From Candidatus Enterococcus myersii (lineage in GTDB: Bacteria; Bacillota; Bacilli; Lactobacillales; Enterococcaceae): a stretch of DNA of 64,000 nt. Made by a program: the position numbers and the translations under genes. Under the pieces are notes generated by a model. It searched no databases. It saw only the letters and a program-made list of their open reading frames with translations, and was not told where the DNA came from. Below are positions 52,504 through 60,304 of the stretch, in pieces. The stretch is from the NCBI RefSeq assembly GCF_017316025.1, contig NZ_JAFLVT010000008.1:310001-374000 (forward strand), written 5' to 3'. Position 1 is the first letter of the stretch, and each line of letters starts with the position of its first letter.

Positions 52504-52719
52504 ATGTTGAACAATTTAGAAGAAGTTAGAAAAGAAAAAAATGTTTCGCTGGTAGATATGGCTGATTTGTTAGGCGTTAAATACCAGACTATAAGAGAAA
52601 AAATTAACGGAGAATCTGATTTTAAATTTGGAGAAGCGTTAGCTATTCAAGAAAGATTTTTTCCAGAATATGAAATCAAGTTTTTGTTCACTCGAAAAAA
52701 AGAGGAGGTTAACCAATGA
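52504..52719 (+). CDS. Cro-like XRE-family regulator
   Basis: The 71-residue protein is almost entirely a helix-turn-helix domain (VSLVDMADLLGVKYQTIREKINGE). As the first gene of the rightward early operon, right after the operators, it should be the Cro analogue that favours lytic growth. GAAGGTGAGG precedes the ATG. Its end overlaps the antirepressor gene by four bases. Confidence 0.85.
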   Translation: MLNNLEEVRKEKNVSLVDMADLLGVKYQTIREKINGESDFKFGEALAIQERFFPEYEIKFLFTRKKEEVNQ

Positions 52720-53342
52720 AAACAGAAAACTGGAATGGTCACGAGATACGATTCGTCAGTGTTAATGATGAATGGTGGGCAGTGGCGAAGGATGTTGCGG
52801 AATCGTTAGGTCTTAAACAGGTTACTAGAGCCATTCACTCTTTGCCAAAAGATGGGGTTACTACTAGTAAGGTCATCGATTCATTGGGCAGAACACAAGA
52901 CGTAAACATCATCAACGAAAAAAATATTTACCGTATGGCATTCAAAAGCCGTAAAAAAGAAGCCGAGGCATTTCAAGATTGGATTTTCGATATCATCAAA
53001 GAGCTACGCCAGTCCACAGGTCTAGAAGGCTTCCAAGTGTTCCGCATGCTAGACAAGGAGCATCAGAAATCAGCTATGCAGAATCTAAAAAAGTCATTAC
53101 GGAACCCAGTGCGAGTCGACTTTATCAAAGCAAACGTCATTGCGAATAAAGCCGTATCAAATAAGCACGGTTTCCCAAAAATGATTAAGAAGGCAGAGAT
53201 GACGCCAGACATGTTGGTGGAGCGCCAAGAAATTTTAGATAGCACAGTAGAGCTTATGGGAATCAAAGACCGATATGGATTGAAGCTATCCGTAAGCGAA
53301 GAAATATATGCAAGTTTGGAACCGCAAGAGCAGATGGCTTAA
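52716..53342 (+). CDS. BRO-family phage antirepressor-like protein
   Basis: The 208-residue protein begins with a Bro-N domain (about 1-95): GHEIRFVSVNDEWWAVAKDVAESLG, listed by its WWAVAKDV core, and an AFQDWIFDIIKELR end. The C-terminal half (about 105-205) is a distinct helical domain with EMTPDMLVERQEILDSTV. Such proteins act as antirepressors or early regulators in temperate phages. AGAGGAGG precedes the start; coupling to cro by ATGA overlap suggests that both are made together on induction. Confidence 0.85.
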   Translation: MKTENWNGHEIRFVSVNDEWWAVAKDVAESLGLKQVTRAIHSLPKDGVTTSKVIDSLGRTQDVNIINEKNIYRMAFKSRKKEAEAFQDWIFDIIKELRQSTGLEGFQVFRMLDKEHQKSAMQNLKKSLRNPVRVDFIKANVIANKAVSNKHGFPKMIKKAEMTPDMLVERQEILDSTVELMGIKDRYGLKLSVSEEIYASLEPQEQMA

Positions 53343-53357
53343 AAAGGAGGTTAAACA

Positions 53358-53510
53358 ATGAACGCACAAAAACTAGAAGTGACAATCACCGGCATCGATG
53401 AAGCGACCCAAAAGGTTGAGCGATACGTTGAATTATTAAAAGAAGCCAAAACGTTGGCAGACGAATTGGCTTCGGTGAATTTTGAAATTACTTCTTCGGT
53501 TCAAAAGTAG
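53358..53510 (+). CDS. Small early phage protein (50 aa)
   Basis: A 50-residue, helical protein (NAQKLEVTITGIDEATQKV ... ITSSVQK) with AAAGGAGG before the ATG. It resembles small coiled-coil-type early proteins and has no recognised domain. Function unknown. Confidence 0.7.
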   Translation: MNAQKLEVTITGIDEATQKVERYVELLKEAKTLADELASVNFEITSSVQK

Positions 53511-53525
53511 AAAGGAGGGCTAACC

Positions 53526-53681
53526 ATGGAACTAATCATCAAAGCAACACCAGAAGAAATAGCAAAATTGCTCCAAGCTATTGCGAGTAGCGAGGAGCAA
53601 CCAAGAAGAAAACATCATGAATCAAAATTAGACTATGATCCACAGACGGGTGAAGGAAAGCTTATTCCTCAAATGAAATAA
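53526..53681 (+). CDS. Small early phage protein (51 aa)
   Basis: This 51-residue protein (MELIIKATPEEIAKLLQAIAS ... GKLIPQMK, given by its ends) follows AAAGGAGGG. The start ELIIKATPEEIAKLL is a pattern I have seen in small Lactobacillales phage proteins. Function unknown. Its end overlaps the opposing gene by 20 bases. Confidence 0.72.
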   Translation: MELIIKATPEEIAKLLQAIASSEEQPRRKHHESKLDYDPQTGEGKLIPQMK

Positions 53682-53913
53682 TTACTTTCTTACTTCTGAC
53701 TGGAATTGTCTGGTTGAATTTACGGTTTGAATAGATGTTTAAAAATTCAGCGTCACGAGTAACGCATATCACAGTATCATCTTCAAACTCTTGAAGAACC
53801 ATATCATGATTAACGGTAAATACTGTACGAGTCTTAGCTGGCAACTCAACTTTGAATTCATTTGCAAACTCAACAGGCAATTCAGATTGAAAATCTAACT
53901 TATAGTCTTTCAT
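53662..53913 (-). CDS. Leftward small gene inside the early region (83 aa)
   Basis: An 83-residue protein (KDYKLDFQSELPVEFANEF ... VRSKKVIISFEE) faces against the early operon. ATG 53913 has AAGGGGGTG eight bases before; a GTG at 53922 is part of that site. It has its own extended -10 promoter. An opposing gene in this position is expected to be expressed in lysogeny or to be a phage moron; function is unknown. Confidence 0.7.
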   Translation of the reverse strand: MKDYKLDFQSELPVEFANEFKVELPAKTRTVFTVNHDMVLQEFEDDTVICVTRDAEFLNIYSNRKFNQTIPVRSKKVIISFEE

Positions 53914-53924
53914 AAATTTCACCC

Positions 53925-53973
53925 CCTTATCAGTTATTTCAGCAGACCACTTGCTGATAAGGAAATTATACCA
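53925..53973 (-). promoter_or_regulatory. Promoter and inverted repeats upstream of the leftward 83-aa gene
   Basis: On the minus strand TGGTATAAT (53965-53973) is an extended -10. CCTTATCAG (53925-53933) and CTGATAAGG (53954-53962) are perfect complements that bracket the start region and reach the ribosome binding site. A competing pair TCAGCA (53939-53944)/TGCTGA (53952-53957) shares bases with the second arm. This may be an operator or an RNA structure that masks the ribosome binding site. Confidence 0.6.
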
Positions 53974-54000
53974 AAAACAATCTATAAAGGAGGACTAACC

Positions 54001-54291
54001 ATGCAACCAACCCTAAAAGAACTCATCCATAGTGTTGAGTCAAAACAAGTCGCTGCCGAGTGGGACCGTCCAGAAGAACTGATGATAAGGTTCAATGGGC
54101 TGAAAAAGTCCACACTCTACGACTATCTAAAAGAGATGGACAGCATTCCGGAATTTAAACAAGGAATCATGCGCCCAGGTGTGACGTTCATCCACATTGG
54201 CACGTTTATCTGGTATCTGCGGTGGAAGGACGCTAGCCGGTATCGGTCGAAAAAACCGACACCAAGTGAGGTGCTGAAATGTACTGGCTAA
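54001..54291 (+). CDS. DUF771-like phage protein (96 aa)
   Basis: The 96-residue protein has a helix-turn-helix-like shape: W40-ish tryptophans, GLKKSTLYDYLKEM, a GVTFIHIGTFIWYLRWKDA C-terminal part. This pattern fits the DUF771 family of early phage proteins, possibly DNA-binding or excisionase-like. AAAGGAGG precedes the ATG. A 26-codon gene overlaps its end. Confidence 0.6.
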   Translation: MQPTLKELIHSVESKQVAAEWDRPEELMIRFNGLKKSTLYDYLKEMDSIPEFKQGIMRPGVTFIHIGTFIWYLRWKDASRYRSKKPTPSEVLKCTG

Positions 54292-54359
54292 TCGGCGGCC
54301 TGGTAGTCGCGTTGATAGCAGCAGCGGCCATGATCGTGGAGAGGAGGGGGAACGAATGA
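54279..54359 (+). CDS. Tiny membrane peptide (26 aa)
   Basis: MYWLIGGLVVALIAAAAMIV followed by ERRGNE is one transmembrane helix with a charged tail. GTGAGGTG lies upstream inside the preceding gene, and the end overlaps the next start by four bases. Chained overlaps of this kind are usual in phage early operons and support real translation. Confidence 0.55.
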   Translation: MYWLIGGLVVALIAAAAMIVERRGNE

Positions 54360-54568
54360 AACGAAAGATTTTAGCGCAATTTGAAGAGCTTAACGAATTG
54401 GTTGATTCCGAAATCAAGAGTATCGCAAGCCAATTATTAGCAGAATGTCAAACTTACGACGAAGCCGTCGAGACTTTGAATGATTATTATCACAGCAATT
54501 TTAAGCTAGATGACTATGTGTATTCCGAAATTCACAAAAAAATGATTGCACAAGCCATAAAAAAATAG
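54356..54568 (+). CDS. Small early phage protein (70 aa)
   Basis: A soluble 70-residue helical protein (RKILAQFEELNELVDSEIKS ... AQAIKK, given by ends). GGAGAGGAGGGGG precedes the ATG, which overlaps the tiny peptide gene. I do not recognise the family. Confidence 0.68.
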   Translation: MKRKILAQFEELNELVDSEIKSIASQLLAECQTYDEAVETLNDYYHSNFKLDDYVYSEIHKKMIAQAIKK

Positions 54569-54589
54569 CTTGCACAATCAACTTACTGT

Positions 54590-54772
54590 CTAACGGATGC
54601 CTTGTCTACGCAAGTCTTGGCGGTCTTGGCGTTGGATTTCTTGTCGAACATTATCGACATGTTGGCGATCTTTAGAATAGGCTTTCAAAATTTCTTCCAG
54701 TGCAAGTGAAAGTTCTTTTGATTGTTCTATCCCATTTTTAGACAGAATTTCTTCAATGCGTTCGGAATTCAT
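54590..54772 (-). CDS. Leftward small helical protein (60 aa)
   Basis: This second gene facing against the early operon encodes 60 residues: an N-terminal helical part (SERIEEILSKNGIEQSKEL) and a very charged C terminus with repeated RQDR/RRQ units (QEIQRQDRQDLRRQGIR). GCGAGGTG precedes the ATG. The basic tail may bind nucleic acid, but no family is recognised. Confidence 0.6.
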   Translation of the reverse strand: MNSERIEEILSKNGIEQSKELSLALEEILKAYSKDRQHVDNVRQEIQRQDRQDLRRQGIR

Positions 54773-54845
54773 ATTTTCACCTCGCTTTCTAAAGTGAGTA
54801 TATCAAAGAAAGGTTAGATAAAAAAACCAGAAATAAGGTGAAAAC

Positions 54846-55040
54846 ATGACAAAACATAAATGCTCAATGTTAATACTATTTACAGTTGTCGTAGCCATGG
54901 TTACAGCTATGTTTAGCTGGTTAGGAAGTATCAACTTAAATATAACGCTAATTGTGATTGTGATTATTGCGGCTTTAATTGTATCTGCATTGATTGGCTA
55001 TCGCATGCATATTGTTGATGTTGAGAAGGGGATTTATTAG
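54846..55040 (+). CDS. Small two-helix membrane protein (64 aa)
   Basis: Two transmembrane segments (MLILFTVVVAMVTAMFSWL and ITLIVIVIIAALIVSALIGY) are joined by a short GSINLN turn. AATAAGGTG lies just before the ATG. It belongs to the rightward early operon. Function unknown. Confidence 0.68.
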   Translation: MTKHKCSMLILFTVVVAMVTAMFSWLGSINLNITLIVIVIIAALIVSALIGYRMHIVDVEKGIY

Positions 55041-55055
55041 GAAGGGGTTAGTTTG

Positions 55056-55763
55056 ATGGAATTAGTAACTATGAAGGAAAAACAGGCTGTAACTTCTAGC
55101 CTTCAAGTCGCAGAAAGCTTCGATAAAAATCATAAAGATGTTTTAGAAGCCTATGACAACTTAATGAAGCAGGGGGTGGCGGAAAATTCCGCAGACCTAT
55201 TCTGGGAAGATAAGTATCAACACCCTCAAAATAAACAATATTATCGCGTGATTTATATGAATCGGGATGGATTTTCATTACTTGCTATGGGTTTTACAGG
55301 AAAAAAAGCAACACAATTTAAATTAAAGTATATAGATGCTTTTAATGAGATGGAACAAGTCATTCGTCGTTCAACAGTTCCCGCCACAATCGAAGATATG
55401 ATGATTTATCAATTAGAAGAAATGAAGGAAGTAAAAGCTGATGTATCGATGTTAAAAGATACAATGCGTATCAGTGGTCAGCAAGAATATGAAATTAACC
55501 AAAAAGGAAAATTAAAAGTTGTTGAAGTGCTAGGTGGTAAGGAATCGGCAGCATACTCAAAAATTGGTAAAAAATTATTTTCTAAATTTTGGTCAGAGTT
55601 CAAACGTCATTTTATGGTTCCACGATACGGCGAGCTACCTCGTTTGAAATTTGATGATGCAATTGAATTTATTGATTTATGGTTACCTTCAACAGAATTG
55701 AGATTAGAAATCAATCAGTTGAATCGCCAACAAAAACTATTTGAAGGTGATTTTAATGAATAG
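55056..55763 (+). CDS. Rha-family regulator with ORF6C domain
   Basis: The 235-residue protein joins an N-terminal Rha domain (about 1-95: TSSLQVAESFDKNHKDVLEAYDNL, YYRVIYMNRDGFSLLAMGFTG, given by cores) to a C-terminal ORF6C domain (about 140-235: GKLKVVEVLGGKESAAY, RYGELPRLKFDDAIEFI). Rha interferes with growth of certain phages and ORF6C occurs in antirepressors, so a regulatory role is expected. ATG 55056 follows AGGAAGGGG; TTG 55053 is less likely. It overlaps the next small gene. Confidence 0.87.
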   Translation: MELVTMKEKQAVTSSLQVAESFDKNHKDVLEAYDNLMKQGVAENSADLFWEDKYQHPQNKQYYRVIYMNRDGFSLLAMGFTGKKATQFKLKYIDAFNEMEQVIRRSTVPATIEDMMIYQLEEMKEVKADVSMLKDTMRISGQQEYEINQKGKLKVVEVLGGKESAAYSKIGKKLFSKFWSEFKRHFMVPRYGELPRLKFDDAIEFIDLWLPSTELRLEINQLNRQQKLFEGDFNE

Positions 55764-55920
55764 AGCAGAAGCTTTAAAGATTGGAAAAATAATCGCTGAC
55801 CGTTGGTGGCGAGCAAACTACTTAACGATTAAAACGCGTCAAAATATCGAGCGCATGAAAAAAGCGACTCCGCCGGGAAGCAATGAGTCGCAAACAAAAA
55901 TACCTATAAGGAGATTATAG
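55756..55920 (+). CDS. Small early phage protein (54 aa)
   Basis: The 54-residue basic protein (NRAEALKIGKIIADRWWRAN ... IPIRRL) starts inside the Rha gene, with GAAGGTGA upstream. Its last codons contain the ribosome binding site AAGGAGA of the ERF gene. Function unknown. Confidence 0.6.
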   Translation: MNRAEALKIGKIIADRWWRANYLTIKTRQNIERMKKATPPGSNESQTKIPIRRL

Positions 55921-55921
55921 C

Positions 55922-56656
55922 ATGGATGATGTCAAAAACGAAGTAAGTAAAAATAGCGTCACGAAAAATCTAATACAAAAGTTAGCAGAAATTACAAATG
56001 AAATTGAAAGAATTCCCAAAAATGGGCATAACGATTTCCATAATTATGACTACGCTTTGGAAAGTGATATTAAGGATGTTGTTCGACCTTTACTAGTTGC
56101 ACAGAATCTTTTTATGTTATCTGATGAAAAATCGCGATCTGTAACAGAAATCAAGACACAAAAAGGTACACAGCAATTAGTTACCCTTGAAATCGAATAT
56201 ACGATATTTGATGGTGACGCAGGGGAGACAATAAAATTTACTGGATTTGGCGATGGGCAAGATGCTGGTGATAAAGCAGTGTATAAAGCTAAAACTGGTG
56301 CACTTAAATACGCATTGACTTCTCTGTTTCTAATTCCGACAGGAGATGACCCAGAAACCGAAGGAAAGAAGCCGTTACAGCCACCTAAAACTATTGATGA
56401 AGAACAAATAAAAACATTAGAAGATTTAATTCACACTGTAGCAACAATGTCTAACTCTAATCCGGCTCAAGTTTTAGGCCAATTAAAAGCTGAATCTGGA
56501 TTTACTAAGACGATTAACAAAATGACGGAAGCTGATTTTGGTGTAGCTTTACAAATTTTACAAAAATGGAAAAAAGGATATGCGAATCGCTTAAATAACC
56601 AGCAGAAAGAACCTAATACGAACACTAATCAAATTCCATGGGGGCAAAAACAATGA
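55922..56656 (+). CDS. erf: ERF-family single-strand annealing protein
   Basis: ERF proteins anneal single strands during phage DNA circularisation and recombination. The 244 residues include the ERF core in the first 150: LAEITNEIERIPKNGHNDFHNYDYALESDI, recognised by KNG..NYxY, then FGDGQDAGDKAVYKAKTGALKYAL and LIPTGDDPE. The C-terminal part is a variable linker. It heads a recombination-replication block (ERF, DUF1351, HNHc, replisome organiser, SSB). Its end overlaps the DUF1351 start by four bases. Confidence 0.92.
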   Translation: MDDVKNEVSKNSVTKNLIQKLAEITNEIERIPKNGHNDFHNYDYALESDIKDVVRPLLVAQNLFMLSDEKSRSVTEIKTQKGTQQLVTLEIEYTIFDGDAGETIKFTGFGDGQDAGDKAVYKAKTGALKYALTSLFLIPTGDDPETEGKKPLQPPKTIDEEQIKTLEDLIHTVATMSNSNPAQVLGQLKAESGFTKTINKMTEADFGVALQILQKWKKGYANRLNNQQKEPNTNTNQIPWGQKQ

Positions 56657-57630
56657 CAGAAAATCCATTAGCATTGCAAGATATGCAATTTGAGGTGAGT
56701 TACACACCTTCAAAAATCACAATTGAAAATGAAGAACTATTGGAACGTTTAATTGAACAAACGACTGACCATTACAACAATCAAGTTTTTAAGTTTGATG
56801 AAGAAAATGTCGCAGAAGCAAAACAAGCCAAAGCCGATTTAAATAAAATTGCCAAATTGATTGATGACCGTAGAAAAGAAATTAAAGCTGATTATTCGCA
56901 GCCTTTGAATATCTTTGAAGAAAAAATGAAGCGTTATGTTGAACGTATCAAAGTAGTATCTGATGACATCAATTCAGGTATCAAACTTTTTGACGAATCG
57001 GAAAAAGCAGTTCGACTAGAAAAAGTAAAAAATGAGATGGTAAAAATTGCTGAACCATTAAACATTGAACCTGACACCATCGAAATTAGTACGACATGGT
57101 TAAATAAATCATCGTTCACCACAAAAGGTGAAGTTAAAGGGAAAATTCTTGATGAAATTCATGACAAGATGAAGATTGTTGCAATGCAAAGAAGTCAGAT
57201 AGCTTCTGATAAGGCAACTATTACCGATTATGCTGAAATCGCGGGATTAGATCCGTATGCATGGTCAGGTTTGATTGACCAAGGATGGTCCGTAGCAGAT
57301 GTTCGTGAAAAGATTAAACAATCTGTGGAAGATAAACGTCTAAAGGAACAAGCCGAATTTGAAGCGCAACAAAAGCAGGCAGAGTATGAAGCCGCTATGG
57401 AAAAAATGCAACGAGAGCAAGCCTTAGAAACTGATAACGGACTGGTCGACCCAGAAACTGGCGAGATAATAATTGGTAATGAACCAGAGCCAGAGAAGCA
57501 TCAAAATACTTATTTTGATGATAGTCCAACAATGACCGTTACGTTGCAACTAACAGGTACTCAAAACCAATTGAGTGCGTTGAATAATTATCTTATCGAA
57601 AATGGCATTGAAGTGGTGCCGGTGCAATGA
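56653..57630 (+). CDS. DUF1351 phage protein
   Basis: The 325-residue soluble protein matches the DUF1351 family usually found with phage recombination genes. It has an N-terminal FEVSYTPSKITIENEELLERLIEQ segment, a long coiled-coil middle with AKADLNKIAKLIDDRRKEIKADYSQPLNIFEEK, and a Glu/Gln-rich C terminus. A role with ERF in recombination is likely but unproven. ATG 56653 overlaps the ERF stop codon; an in-frame ATG at 56638 lies further inside ERF. Confidence 0.85.
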   Translation: MTENPLALQDMQFEVSYTPSKITIENEELLERLIEQTTDHYNNQVFKFDEENVAEAKQAKADLNKIAKLIDDRRKEIKADYSQPLNIFEEKMKRYVERIKVVSDDINSGIKLFDESEKAVRLEKVKNEMVKIAEPLNIEPDTIEISTTWLNKSSFTTKGEVKGKILDEIHDKMKIVAMQRSQIASDKATITDYAEIAGLDPYAWSGLIDQGWSVADVREKIKQSVEDKRLKEQAEFEAQQKQAEYEAAMEKMQREQALETDNGLVDPETGEIIIGNEPEPEKHQNTYFDDSPTMTVTLQLTGTQNQLSALNNYLIENGIEVVPVQ

Positions 57631-58268
57631 TGGGGAAATTGCTATCCGCGGATGGCAGAAAAATAACAATTGAACTTGAAGAAGCATTCAATCAAGAATA
57701 CTTACATCTATTATCCAACGGAGAGGATAACTATTTGGAAGTAGCTGCATTAGATAATCGAGGAATCTCCGCTAAACAAAATGCGCTATCCCACGCCTTA
57801 ATCGCTGATGTGGCGCGTTGGCAAGGTGAGTATCCTTATTGGTCAAAGATAGATTTGAAATACTACTATGAGGCGTTAAGCGGCGTCTGGTTTGAACATC
57901 ATAAAGCGACTAAATCTGACGCAAAAAAATGGATTGATTTTTTAATAGAGTTTGTTATTTCAAATAACGTTCCACTTCCTAAAGTTTATAACTATTTGCT
58001 AGATGAAAATTCATGGTTTTATCAATGTTTAAAATATCGCCGTTGCTGCATTTGTATGGAGCAAGCAGATATAGCACATGTGGATGCTGTTGGTATGGGT
58101 AGAAACAGGAGAAAGATTGATCATTCTGATTTTAGATTTATGGCGTTATGCCGGTACCATCATACAGAACAGCACACAATAGGATTAACTGACTTCTTTA
58201 AAAAGTATCGCATTATTCTCGTGAAATTGAATGATGAAGAAAGAAAAAAATTAAGAATAGGTGGATGA
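57627..58268 (+). CDS. Phage HNHc nuclease
   Basis: The 213-residue protein has an N-terminal region typical of putative phage HNHc nucleases and a C-terminal zinc-type HNH module. The module shows RRCCICMEQADIAHVDAVG with the CxxC-like pair and first histidine, and FMALCRYHHTEQHTIG with the catalytic and metal histidines. These enzymes sit beside ERF/RecT genes and may replace RusA-type resolvases. It overlaps the gene before (ATGA). Confidence 0.85.
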   Translation: MMGKLLSADGRKITIELEEAFNQEYLHLLSNGEDNYLEVAALDNRGISAKQNALSHALIADVARWQGEYPYWSKIDLKYYYEALSGVWFEHHKATKSDAKKWIDFLIEFVISNNVPLPKVYNYLLDENSWFYQCLKYRRCCICMEQADIAHVDAVGMGRNRRKIDHSDFRFMALCRYHHTEQHTIGLTDFFKKYRIILVKLNDEERKKLRIGG

Positions 58269-58269
58269 T

Positions 58270-59073
58270 ATGGCACAAAGAAGAATGTTTAGTAAAAAAA
58301 TAACGGATACTGACCAATTTTTAGATATGCCTATGTCTGCCCAAGCTTTGTATTTTCATCTAAATATGGAAGCAGACGACGATGGATTTTTGGGTAATGC
58401 TAAGACTGTTAGAAGAAAAGTAGGCGCCAGTGAAGATGATATGAAGCTACTGATGGCAAAGCAATTTATTATCCCGTTTGAAGATAGCGGTGTAGTCGTG
58501 ATTAAAGATTGGAAAATTCATAATTATATCCGAAAAGACACTTATAACGAAACGATGTACAGCGCAGAAAAAGCTTTATTGGAACAGGATAGTAACGGTT
58601 CGTATACTGTCCGTCGACGGATTGTGGACGAACCGTCACCACAGGTTAGGTTAGGTAAGGATAGGTTAGGTAAGGTTAGAGATAGAAAAGATATTGCGCC
58701 TTCGGAGGAACCTCCGAAAGCTAAACCTGTTCGTCACAAATATGGCGAATATAAAAATGTCCTTTTAACAGATCAAGACATGGAGAAACTGCAAACTGAG
58801 TTCCCAAGCGACTGGCAAGACCGTATTGAACGACTGTCGAGTTATATCGCATCAACTGGCAAGACCTATAAAAATCATCTTGCAACAATTAGAAATTGGG
58901 CGAGAAAAGATAAGGCGCAGCCTAAGCCGCAGCAAGCCTATGGACAACCAGTCAAACGTGAGGAAATGCCGAATTGGGACGCGCAAACGACCGCAAGTAG
59001 TCCATCTCGAAAAGCGGAAATAGAAAAAATGATGGAAGAATTCTTTACAGATAACGAGGAGGAAAACAGATGA
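58270..59073 (+). CDS. Phage replisome organiser / replication initiator
   Basis: The 267-residue protein has an N-terminal winged-helix domain typical of phage replisome organisers ([28 protein letters not shown], recognised by its FSKxIxDTDxFLDMP core), a charged linker, and a C-terminal part ending in [16 protein letters not shown] as in DnaD-like loaders. The linker codons contain 15-bp direct repeats that probably form the phage origin. ATG 58270 follows AGGTGG; GTG 58261 is less likely. Confidence 0.88.
   Translation: MAQRRMFSKKITDTDQFLDMPMSAQALYFHLNMEADDDGFLGNAKTVRRKVGASEDDMKLLMAKQFIIPFEDSGVVVIKDWKIHNYIRKDTYNETMYSAEKALLEQDSNGSYTVRRRIVDEPSPQVRLGKDRLGKVRDRKDIAPSEEPPKAKPVRHKYGEYKNVLLTDQDMEKLQTEFPSDWQDRIERLSSYIASTGKTYKNHLATIRNWARKDKAQPKPQQAYGQPVKREEMPNWDAQTTASSPSRKAEIEKMMEEFFTDNEEENR
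58646..58679 (+). repeat. Tandem 15-bp repeats, candidate phage replication origin
   Basis: GGTTAGGTAAGG occurs at 58649-58660 and 58664-58675 with a 15-base period, and a third partial GGTTAG follows at 58674-58679. They encode [11 protein letters not shown] in the initiator linker. Iterons inside the initiator gene are a common origin design in Gram-positive phages. Confidence 0.7.
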
Positions 59074-59555
59074 TTAACAACGTAGTTCTAGTCGGGCGCC
59101 TAACTAAAGACCCTGACCTCAAATATACAGGAAACGGTCAAGCAGTCGCGACCTTTACTTTAGCAGTAAATCGTAATTTCACGAACCAAAGCGGTGAGCG
59201 TGAAGCAGATTTTATCAATTGCGTAATCTGGCGTAAACCAGCTGAAACTTTAGCAAATTATGCCCGCAAAGGAACGCTGCTAGGTGTTACCGGCCGTATT
59301 CAAACGCGGAATTATGAAAATCAGCAAGGTCAGCGCGTATACGTGACAGAAGTTGTTGCGGAGAATTTTCAGTTGCTAGAAAGCAAAAATAGTAATTCTA
59401 GCCAAAATACACGCGATACAGGCGTTTCGAATAATCAAACGAATAATTACACTCGAAACAACCAAAACGCCTCACAGACGAATTTAGGCGTAAATCCGAT
59501 GAATGACTTTGGAGCTACGACAATCGACATCAATGATGACGATTTGCCATTTTGA
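59070..59555 (+). CDS. ssb: Single-stranded DNA-binding protein
   Basis: The phage SSB (161 aa) has the OB-fold in residues 1-105 ([42 protein letters not shown]), an Asn/Gln/Thr-rich linker, and the conserved acidic tip DDDLPF that binds partner proteins. It overlaps the initiator gene by four bases, so it is made with the replication proteins. Confidence 0.96.
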   Translation: MINNVVLVGRLTKDPDLKYTGNGQAVATFTLAVNRNFTNQSGEREADFINCVIWRKPAETLANYARKGTLLGVTGRIQTRNYENQQGQRVYVTEVVAENFQLLESKNSNSSQNTRDTGVSNNQTNNYTRNNQNASQTNLGVNPMNDFGATTIDINDDDLPF

Positions 59556-59567
59556 GGTGACTAGCCA

Positions 59568-60056
59568 ATGACAATAGCAGAACAAAAACGACAAATAATC
59601 ATTCAACAGTGCCTAACGCTTGATAGTGACTTGTCAGAAAATGACAAGAAAAATAAGCTATCTGCGTTATTTAAAGAATTTCAACGTTTAAAGCGGTTAG
59701 AAATGAAACTGAAGAAGCCTAAAACTAAAAAAACAATAGATATGTCTGTACGTATGACAGATATCGATACAGGAGAAGAACGATTCTTTGAATCAATGAT
59801 TGCGGCAGCTATGTTTTTGGATAAAAGTGCCAGCGTTTTTAATAAAGAGATACGAAAAAATAATGGAATTGTACAAGGATACAAATACGAACGCAGGAAC
59901 AAGAAATATCGCTATCAAAAAGGCAACCGCAGAATTGAAGGCTCTATACCTGAGATTGCCAGACGTTTAGAAGTCGGAGAGATGTATATACGTGCTTTGA
60001 ATACACAACCTACTAAAAATATATCCGTCGTCGAAATTGACAGGTGGAAGGATTAG
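59568..60056 (+). CDS. Phage protein with homing-endonuclease-like DNA-binding segment (162 aa)
   Basis: The 162-residue basic protein starts with a coiled-coil region. Its middle contains DIDTGEERFFESMIAAAMFLDKSASVFNKEIRKNNGIVQGYKYER, a pattern like the NUMOD1/IENR-type DNA-recognition repeat (tag .. F.S..AAA.FL ... I.KG... .G..W). The C terminus (PEIARRLEVGEMYIRAL) looks like a helix-turn-helix. No nuclease domain is visible. GAGGTGA precedes the ATG. The family assignment is tentative. Confidence 0.55.
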   Translation: MTIAEQKRQIIIQQCLTLDSDLSENDKKNKLSALFKEFQRLKRLEMKLKKPKTKKTIDMSVRMTDIDTGEERFFESMIAAAMFLDKSASVFNKEIRKNNGIVQGYKYERRNKKYRYQKGNRRIEGSIPEIARRLEVGEMYIRALNTQPTKNISVVEIDRWKD

Positions 60057-60065
60057 GGAGATTGA

Positions 60066-60188
60066 GTGACTGACGCTATTGGAGTATCGGGCGTAGGTTA
60101 CACAGCGTTCTACAAAAGCGTGCATGATGGGACGAGAGTTACAAAAGACGAGTATAAAGGTTGGAAATTTGAGAGGGTGGAAAATTGA
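60066..60188 (+). CDS. Tiny phage protein (40 aa)
   Basis: A 40-codon gene starts at GTG 60066 with TTAGGGAG six bases upstream: TDAIGVSGVGYTAFYKSVHDG and a basic end. Its stop overlaps the next start (ATGA-type, TGATG). Only the ribosome binding site and the overlap support it. Confidence 0.5.
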   Translation: MTDAIGVSGVGYTAFYKSVHDGTRVTKDEYKGWKFERVEN

Positions 60189-60301
60189 TGAACGAACTTA
60201 TCAAAAATATCGAACAATGGTCGATTGACCGAAATATCCAAGTGGGACGGCCACAGAAAGAAGCAGACTTAGACGGTGGCTTTGGGAGTACGGGGGTGTA
60301 G
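60188..60301 (+). CDS. Tiny phage protein (37 aa)
   Basis: A 37-residue protein (NELIKNIEQWSIDRNIQVGRPQ ... GFGSTGV, given by ends) with GAGAGGGTGG upstream. It resembles the conserved 'IxxWxxDRNI..G.p..Q..K' small proteins seen in Gram-positive phages next to replication genes. Function unknown. Confidence 0.6.
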   Translation: MNELIKNIEQWSIDRNIQVGRPQKEADLDGGFGSTGV

Positions 60302-60304
60302 GAG

